Of a DNA stretch of 64,000 nucleotides, positions 59,899 through 64,000 are shown one piece after another (within the stretch, counting starts at the first letter, position 1; every line of letters begins with the position of its first letter). The stretch is taken from the NCBI GenBank assembly GCA_964390725.1, contig CAYMIW010000007.1, positions 1 to 64,000 of the forward strand. Direction: 5' to 3'. Origin of the DNA: JAABTH01 sp964390725. GTDB lineage: Bacteria; Bacillota; Dethiobacteria; DTU022. The translations under genes and the position numbers were made by a program. The notes beneath the pieces were generated by a model. That model was not told where the DNA came from. It worked only from the letters and a program-made list of their open reading frames with translations, and made no database searches.

Positions 59899-61599
59899 AT
59901 GGATGTTAATATTCTGGTTGGCGGAGCTGCCGGTCAGGGTATGGATACGGTAATGAATTTACTCGGGAAAACCCTGGTCAGAGATCGATTCAATATCATT
60001 TATACCAAGGATTATATGTCCCGGGTTCGGGGGGGGCACAATTTCTCAAGATTAAGAATAAGTTCCCAGACTCCCTGGACCACCAATGAAACCATAGATC
60101 TACTTGTAGCTCTTAATAAAGAAACATATGAAATTCATCGTATCAACCTGGCACCTTCCGGACGTATTATTTACGATCCCGGTTTATTTAATCTGCCGGA
60201 TGAAGAGGATAGAGGTGTACCGATTGAGCTGGAAGAACTGGCAGTTAATGCCGGTGGTAAAATAATGTCCAATACTGTTGCTGTTGGGGCACTTCTGGCT
60301 ATGCTTGATCTGGAGACGGAAATATCCGAAAAGTTTTTGCTTGAAATGTTTTCAGATAAAGCAGGAGTGGCAGAAGAGAATATCATTGCCTTAAAGGCAG
60401 GTTACAAGTCGGCAGCTCGTCACTGCAGGGCTTGTTTCCCGTTAACCCGGCGTTCTGACACTTCAAAGAGACTGTTTATTGATGGAAACCAGGTTTTAGG
60501 AATGGCTGCCCTTGCCAGCGGGTGCCGTTTTTTATCAGCCTATCCCATGACTCCTTCTACCGGGATTATGAACTATTTGGCAGCTAAAAGTGGCAGCTTC
60601 CCGGTTGTTGTCGAACAGGCAGAAGATGAACTGGCGGCAATAAACATGGCTCTTGGGGCGTCCTATGCCGGGGTCAGGTCTCTGACCTGTACTTCTGGTG
60701 GAGGATTTTCTTTAATGGTTGAAGGTTTATCTCTGGCAGGAATGATTGAAGTTCCACTGGTTATTATATTAGCAATGCGTCCCGGCCCGGCAACTGGCCT
60801 ACCGACAAGAACTGAACAGGGTGATCTTGATTTCATCATTCATGCCGGGCACGGTGAGTTTCCCCGGGCAGTTCTATGCGCCACATCTCATGAAGATGCT
60901 TTTTACAGGTTAAATAAAGCCTTTGATCTAGCCGACCGCTTTCAGATACCGGTTATATATCTTTCTGATCAAAACTTTGCCGATACCCACCGCTCAATAG
61001 AACCCTTTGACTATAACCGGCTGGTATATAATCGGCATTTGGCGACAGAACAGGATTATAAAAAGCCATACAGGCGATATGCTTTTAGCGAGAGCGGTAT
61101 ATCACCGCGAATCCTGCCCGGGCAGTACAGTGGGGAAACAGTCCTGGTTGACAGTGATGAGCATGACCAGGATGGTCATATAATCGAAGACGGTCCAACC
61201 CGGAAAAAAATGGTAGAGAAGAGAATGAAAAAAATTGTTGCCCTTTCAGCAGAGATGGATGAACCGGATCTCTATGGTGATCCCCAGCCTGAAATATTGC
61301 TGATCGGTTGGGGCTCAACTTATGGCGTTATCCGTGAAGCAGTAGATGCCTTATCAGCCCTGGGGAAAAAGGCTGCAATGCTGCAGTTTAGCGATTTATG
61401 GCCGCTACCCCAGAAGCGGCTGAAGAATATAATGGCACAGGTTGATTATTCTTTTTGTATAGAGAACAATGTTAGCGGACAACTGGCAGAAATAATTCAC
61501 CGGGAAACTGGCCTGGTTGTAGATCAGAAAATCCTGAAATACGACGGACGGCCGTTTTTATCTCATGAGATAGTCAGGGAGGTGGAAAAACGTGCTTAA
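59899..61599 (+). CDS. 2-oxoacid:ferredoxin oxidoreductase, fused gamma-alpha subunit
   Basis: A 566-residue protein in which the gamma domain (1-185, GGAAGQGMDTVMNLLGKTL and SRVRGGHNF) is fused to the alpha subunit (about 195-566, DGNQVLGMAALASGCRFLSAYPMTPST). This is the architecture of two-subunit KOR enzymes that act on 2-oxoglutarate or other oxoacids. AAAGGAGATGAT precedes the ATG. The beta subunit overlaps its end by eight bases. It differs clearly from the four-subunit system at 10548-13157. Confidence 0.93.
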   Translation: MDVNILVGGAAGQGMDTVMNLLGKTLVRDRFNIIYTKDYMSRVRGGHNFSRLRISSQTPWTTNETIDLLVALNKETYEIHRINLAPSGRIIYDPGLFNLPDEEDRGVPIELEELAVNAGGKIMSNTVAVGALLAMLDLETEISEKFLLEMFSDKAGVAEENIIALKAGYKSAARHCRACFPLTRRSDTSKRLFIDGNQVLGMAALASGCRFLSAYPMTPSTGIMNYLAAKSGSFPVVVEQAEDELAAINMALGASYAGVRSLTCTSGGGFSLMVEGLSLAGMIEVPLVIILAMRPGPATGLPTRTEQGDLDFIIHAGHGEFPRAVLCATSHEDAFYRLNKAFDLADRFQIPVIYLSDQNFADTHRSIEPFDYNRLVYNRHLATEQDYKKPYRRYAFSESGISPRILPGQYSGETVLVDSDEHDQDGHIIEDGPTRKKMVEKRMKKIVALSAEMDEPDLYGDPQPEILLIGWGSTYGVIREAVDALSALGKKAAMLQFSDLWPLPQKRLKNIMAQVDYSFCIENNVSGQLAEIIHRETGLVVDQKILKYDGRPFLSHEIVREVEKRA

Positions 61600-62440
61600 A
61601 GCCGAAGATTACATGTCAAAAGAAACCGCCTGGTGCCCTGGTTGTGGCAACTTTAATATCCGCGAGTCTCTGGCAAAATCAATTGCCGAGCTTGAGCTGC
61701 CACCCGATCAGGTTTTAATCTGTTCGGGTATAGGTCAGGCAGCCAAGATGCCGCACTACATAGAAGCAAACGGTTTCAACGGCCTCCATGGGCGTGCTTT
61801 ACCTCCGGCTCTGGGAGCTTGTCTTGCCAACAAAAATTTGAAAGTGATAGTAGATAGTGGTGATGGAGATTCCTATGGTGAGGGTGGAAACCACTTTATC
61901 CACAACATACGCAGGAACCCTGATCTGGTTCATTTTATCCACAACAACCAGATTTATGGTTTAACCAAGGGACAGGCCAGCCCAACCAGTGATCCTGGTA
62001 TGGTTACAGGGGTGCAGACAAGCGGTGTGGCTATCCCTGCTTTAAATCCTCTCTCCCTTGCCCTGGTCCTGGGAGCCGGTTTTGTAGCCCGCTGTTATAG
62101 CGGAGAAAAAGAGCATCTCAAAGAGACAATGAAAGAAGCCATCTTGTTCCCCGGTTATGCCTTGATCGATATCTTACAGCCATGTGTTTCTTTTAATAAG
62201 ATCAATACATATCGCTGGTATGGTGAAAGGATTTATTTCCCCACCATAGAAGATCCAGAAAACTGGTCGGAAGCAATGAAACTTTCCAGGCAGTGGGGTG
62301 ATAAAATACCTCTCGGAGTTTTCTATAAAAAGGCCCGGGAAACTTTCGGATCATCGTTAAAATTCCTCCAGGGTGAACCGCTTGCTTTCCGCTCTTTTGA
62401 TCCTCTTGAAACAGCAGGCGCCCAGGAAGAATTTTTTTAA
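61592..62440 (+). CDS. 2-oxoacid:ferredoxin oxidoreductase, beta (TPP) subunit
   Basis: A 282-residue TPP subunit with CPGCGNFNI (cluster and TPP region), DSGDGDSYGEGGNHF, and NNQIYGLTKGQASPTS. There is no separate ferredoxin subunit in this operon. GTG 61592 follows GGGAGGTGG. The crotonase follows after 17 bases, so the operon may form and process an acyl-CoA. Confidence 0.93.
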   Translation: MLKAEDYMSKETAWCPGCGNFNIRESLAKSIAELELPPDQVLICSGIGQAAKMPHYIEANGFNGLHGRALPPALGACLANKNLKVIVDSGDGDSYGEGGNHFIHNIRRNPDLVHFIHNNQIYGLTKGQASPTSDPGMVTGVQTSGVAIPALNPLSLALVLGAGFVARCYSGEKEHLKETMKEAILFPGYALIDILQPCVSFNKINTYRWYGERIYFPTIEDPENWSEAMKLSRQWGDKIPLGVFYKKARETFGSSLKFLQGEPLAFRSFDPLETAGAQEEFF

Positions 62441-62457
62441 TCCAGGAGGTGTTTAAA

Positions 62458-63237
62458 ATCACTTACGAGAGCATAGTTCTTGAAAAATATGATTCCCTGG
62501 CCCGGATTATTTTTAATCGTCCGGAAAAGCTGAATGCAATCAGCAGCACTATGAGTATTGAGATAAAAAGAGCTTTCTCTGAACTGGCTTCTGATGACCG
62601 GATCAGAACTGTGGTTGTGACCGGGAATCCAAGAATCAGGGAAAAAGATGGACGTCAGGAAATCAGACACTGTTTTTCAGTTGGTTGCGATCTTTCCGAG
62701 GCGGCGGCAGTTGAACCGATTACAGAAATGATTGCAGAGTTTGGAAAACCTGTTATTGCTATGATCAATGGATATGCCTTCGGAGGAGGTTATGAAATTG
62801 CTCTCGCCTGTGATTTTATTATAGCCTCAGACAATGCTGAAATAGGTATGCCGGAAATAAAACGCGGGTTAATGCCTGGGTGGGGTGGAACCCAGAGACT
62901 GCCAAGACGAATTGGAGCAGCAAGGGCTAAGTGGATGATTTTTACCGGCGATACTGTAAATGGAGCAGAAGCGGCTGCAATAGGTCTTGTTGATTGGTTA
63001 GTTAAGAGAGAAGAGCTCGATCAGTTTGTCACCGGCCTGGCTCTTAAAATTGCTTCCGGACCACCCCTGGGCCTTGCCAAAATTAAAGAAACAATTGATA
63101 CTGGTATTGGGAAAGATTTGCCTGAAGCTTTAAAAATTGAACAGGAAGCACTGAAATTTCTTCTACAGACAGAAGATTTCCGCGAGGGTATTAATGCGTT
63201 TATGGAAAAAAGAAACCCGAACTGGAAAGGCCGTTAA
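62458..63237 (+). CDS. Enoyl-CoA hydratase/isomerase (crotonase) family protein, probable ATC start
   Basis: About 259 residues of the crotonase fold. FNRPEKLNAIS, the oxyanion segments GCDLSEAAA and GYAFGGGYEIALACD, and GMPEIKRGLMPGWGGTQRL with the catalytic Glu are all clear. It would hydrate an enoyl-CoA. The only ordinary start, GTG 62449, is itself part of the AGGAGGTG ribosome-binding site. ATC 62458 lies eight bases after GGAGG and gives an N-terminus TYESIVLEK usual for the family. I therefore take ATC as the start. Confidence 0.9.
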   Translation: MTYESIVLEKYDSLARIIFNRPEKLNAISSTMSIEIKRAFSELASDDRIRTVVVTGNPRIREKDGRQEIRHCFSVGCDLSEAAAVEPITEMIAEFGKPVIAMINGYAFGGGYEIALACDFIIASDNAEIGMPEIKRGLMPGWGGTQRLPRRIGAARAKWMIFTGDTVNGAEAAAIGLVDWLVKREELDQFVTGLALKIASGPPLGLAKIKETIDTGIGKDLPEALKIEQEALKFLLQTEDFREGINAFMEKRNPNWKGR

Positions 63238-63321
63238 ATTGTTTGTCTGAATTCCTTACAAAGTATATAATGAATCTAAAGACCGCCATGAACATGCACA
63301 CTAATCAATAAATACGAGGGA

Positions 63322-63468
63322 ATGATTTTATTGTATGAGTGGGTATGTCCGCACTGTGGAAAAAAGTTTTACAGTTCCTGTCCAGATCGAAGCAGGAATA
63401 TTATTGAGTGTTGCTACTGTGGAACTGAAATGAAAAATCCATATCATGATCCAGACTATAAAAAATAG
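63322..63468 (+). CDS. Tiny zinc-ribbon protein (FmdB-like)
   Basis: A 48-residue protein with two Cys pairs, CPHC near the N-terminus and CYC-type CCYCG near residue 35, flanked by YEW. This is the single zinc ribbon of FmdB/putative regulatory proteins. The sequence ends in DPDYKK. ATG 63322 lies just after GAGGG; TTG 63331 has better spacing and would give 45 residues. The function of such ribbons is unknown. Confidence 0.7.
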   Translation: MILLYEWVCPHCGKKFYSSCPDRSRNIIECCYCGTEMKNPYHDPDYKK

Positions 63469-63847
63469 ATAGAAACAGTTTGTCAGGTGAGTTCCGGTTG
63501 ATTATCCGGAGATATGTCTTCTCTATCCTTTTATCTTTTTATTATAATAATTCTGTGCCGTATGTACATGAATTAACCGAGCTCACCAGTCTGGATAGCA
63601 AAGGCCTTCCCCTGGTCAGGCAGCCCATCATAAAGTTCAGCGCCCACCATAATAATACTGTAAGCGCCCGTGATGCTGGTTTAACTTATAGCAGCATTGC
63701 TTCAGAGGAAAAGAAGTATTATGGTTATAAAAGTTAAGATGGTAGTATTTCTTGATCATGATTAGTAATACATATTTCGGAAAACATCCGATTTTTTCGG
63801 GGCTAATCTATTTTTTCAAAAAAGGCAGCTGAAATGGGTTATAACAG
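63469..63847. other. Stretch with no supported gene
   Basis: A plus-strand frame of 85 codons (63480-63737) is open here, but it has a TTG start without a ribosome-binding site and no recognisable motif, so I do not call it. Nothing else is supported: no hairpin terminator and no clear promoter. The following partial ORF begins at 63848. Confidence 0.4.
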
Positions 63848-64000
63848 ATGAACTCTAAAAGTGATTTTATTAACCAAAGTCAACATAAAGTAAGCACTAC
63901 AGATGATGGCAGAATCTCCGGTTGGTCTGCGGTTGAACTTTTTGATGCTTTCAGCCAATTCGCCAATGGTTTAACCAGGATTACTCCTGATCAAATGTTT
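63848..64000 (+). CDS. Start of an unidentified protein, cut by the window edge
   Basis: An open frame of 51 codons runs from ATG 63848 to the last base. The protein begins MNSKSDFINQSQHKV and continues with a more hydrophobic segment (GWSAVELFDAFSQFANGL). It has no match I recognise. The ribosome-binding site is weak (AAATGGG). It is probably a real gene because the frame is uninterrupted, but the evidence is thin. Confidence 0.4.
   Translation, partial: MNSKSDFINQSQHKVSTTDDGRISGWSAVELFDAFSQFANGLTRITPDQMF

Noticed and set aside
63480..63737. 85-codon plus-strand open frame near the window end
   Set aside because: TTG start without ribosome-binding site, no motif and no neighbour support.
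1..64000. CRISPR arrays, tRNA/rRNA genes, insertion sequences, prophage
   Set aside because: I saw no repeat-spacer pattern, no cloverleaf or rRNA sequence, and no transposase, integrase or phage gene.

Overview
The window looks like the chromosome of a strictly anaerobic, motile, Clostridia-type Bacillota. Pointers are two 2-oxoacid:ferredoxin oxidoreductase systems, a glycyl radical enzyme with its activase, corrinoid methyl-transfer proteins, lysine 5,6-aminomutase, a NifX/DUF134/Mrp cluster, strong GGAGG ribosome-binding sites with many TTG/GTG starts, a sigma-D type flagellar promoter, and a selenoprotein. Base composition is moderate and even. I see no phage, IS element, CRISPR array, tRNA or rRNA. 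The species cannot be named from the sequence alone.

Layout. 1-505: intergenic, with a degenerate direct repeat. 509-2593: agmatine deiminase and a carbamoyltransferase that is probably putrescine-type. 2671-6313: a corrinoid methyl-transfer locus, with a UroD-type methyltransferase and a corrinoid protein on the minus strand, divergent from a GntR regulator and a second corrinoid protein. 6391-10531: a DUF697-like membrane protein, a homocysteine methyltransferase-like protein and an orphan molybdopterin oxidoreductase. 10548-13157: a four-subunit 2-oxoacid:ferredoxin oxidoreductase. 13339-17978: a small motility protein behind a sigma-D promoter and three c-di-GMP proteins. 17975-20331: cyclophilin and an orphan FAAL-like adenylating enzyme. 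20563-25609: glycyl radical enzyme, activase, flavin-barrel protein, and an unrecognised protein with a caspase-like His/Cys pattern. 25630-28875: YchF-like GTPase, CPBP protease, radical SAM protein. 28999-33190: Mrp, two NifX-like proteins, DUF5320, two ferredoxin-bearing MinD-type ATPases and DUF134. 33275-34195: RarD.

34212-45425 is a cobalamin locus: promoter, B12 riboswitch and terminator, then BtuF-BtuC-BtuD, CobU, CbiB, CobS, CobD, CbiP, CobT, CobC and a PP-loop ATPase. 45550-54755 is amino-acid metabolism: an aminotransferase, a PucR regulator divergent from KamB-KamD-KamE-NhaC, then an M20 peptidase. 54876-59815 holds two transporters, a hydrolase, a CBS protein and a thioredoxin-CcdA fusion. 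59899-63237 is a second, two-subunit 2-oxoacid oxidoreductase with a crotonase. The window ends in a tiny zinc ribbon and the start of a further ORF.

The common thread is B12: uptake and late synthesis under a riboswitch, and several likely consumers nearby (two corrinoid proteins, a homocysteine methyltransferase-like protein, KamDE). Two observations stand out. The thioredoxin-CcdA gene is split by an in-frame TGA exactly where the first redox Cys belongs (W-U-S-A-C), followed at the right distance by a hairpin with a bulged U and GGUC loop, as in E. coli fdhF; I annotate it as one selenoprotein. Also, three unrelated genes (24941, 44754, 62458) have a strong Shine-Dalgarno sequence but only an isoleucine codon (ATT/ATA/ATC) where the start codon should be.
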